Source: JAIOYV01 sp964388245 (lineage in GTDB: Bacteria > Bacteroidota > Bacteroidia > Bacteroidales > M50B96). From it: a DNA stretch of 6,104 nucleotides. Shown here piece by piece: positions 6,093-6,104 of the stretch. The stretch lies in the NCBI GenBank assembly GCA_964388245.1, contig CAYLZH010000278.1:1-6104 (forward strand). Reading direction: 5' to 3'. Under the pieces are notes generated by a model, which saw only the letters and a list, made by a program, of their open reading frames with translations, ran no database searches and had not been told where the DNA came from. The position numbers and the translations under genes are program-made. How positions within the stretch are numbered: the first letter of the stretch is position 1; every line of letters starts with the position of its first letter.

Positions 6093-6104
6093 ATGAAAAA
6101 GAAA
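6093..6104 (+). CDS. Probable start of a rightward gene, only four codons visible
   Basis: ATG at 6093-6095 is followed by AAA AAG AAA, giving Met-Lys-Lys-Lys, a common opening for a signal peptide or lipoprotein leader. The 20 bases before it are strongly A/T-rich, as is usual at Bacteroidota start sites, and a candidate promoter lies about 120 bp upstream. It would be transcribed divergently from the serine hydrolase. The product cannot be identified because the window ends here. Confidence 0.4.

Overview
The window looks like ordinary chromosome from a member of the Bacteroidota, possibly Marinilabiliales or a relative. This is an inference from four things: moderate-to-low GC with A/T-rich intergenic DNA, A/T-rich start regions without clear Shine-Dalgarno sequences, one plausible TTTG / TAnnTTT-type promoter, and gene families typical of the group (M28 peptidase with a C-terminal PDZ domain, paired MacB-type permeases, a serine hydrolase with a C-terminal DUF3471-like domain). 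The genus cannot be fixed from the sequence.

Layout. Positions 1-475 (+) hold the 3' end of an M28-family zinc aminopeptidase with a C-terminal PDZ domain. Its reading frame is interrupted by TAA at 8-10, inside a conserved stretch of the catalytic domain. Converging on it are five minus-strand genes. In transcription order they are a secreted serine hydrolase of the beta-lactamase/penicillin-binding class (5837-4284), a 65-residue PspC-domain membrane protein (4139-3942), a SpoU/TrmJ-like RNA 2'-O-methyltransferase (3931-3260), and two paralogous MacB/FtsX-type ABC permeases (3149-1917 and 1828-563). At the right edge a further plus-strand gene seems to begin at 6093, of which only four codons are visible.

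How the genes relate. The pspC-like gene and the methyltransferase gene are 10 bp apart and are probably cotranscribed, although no shared function is evident. The two permeases are a tandem duplication and probably form one heterodimeric transporter or two related ones. No ATPase, periplasmic adaptor or outer-membrane channel gene lies in the window, so their partners must be elsewhere. The serine hydrolase is separated by 144 bp of hairpin-containing DNA and probably has its own promoter.

I see no RNA gene, CRISPR array, insertion sequence, phage gene or defence system, and nothing that amounts to a new system. The points most worth a second look are the interrupted peptidase frame, a decayed 7-bp tandem repeat between the two permease genes, an 18-bp perfect palindrome just upstream of the serine hydrolase, and the missing ATPase.
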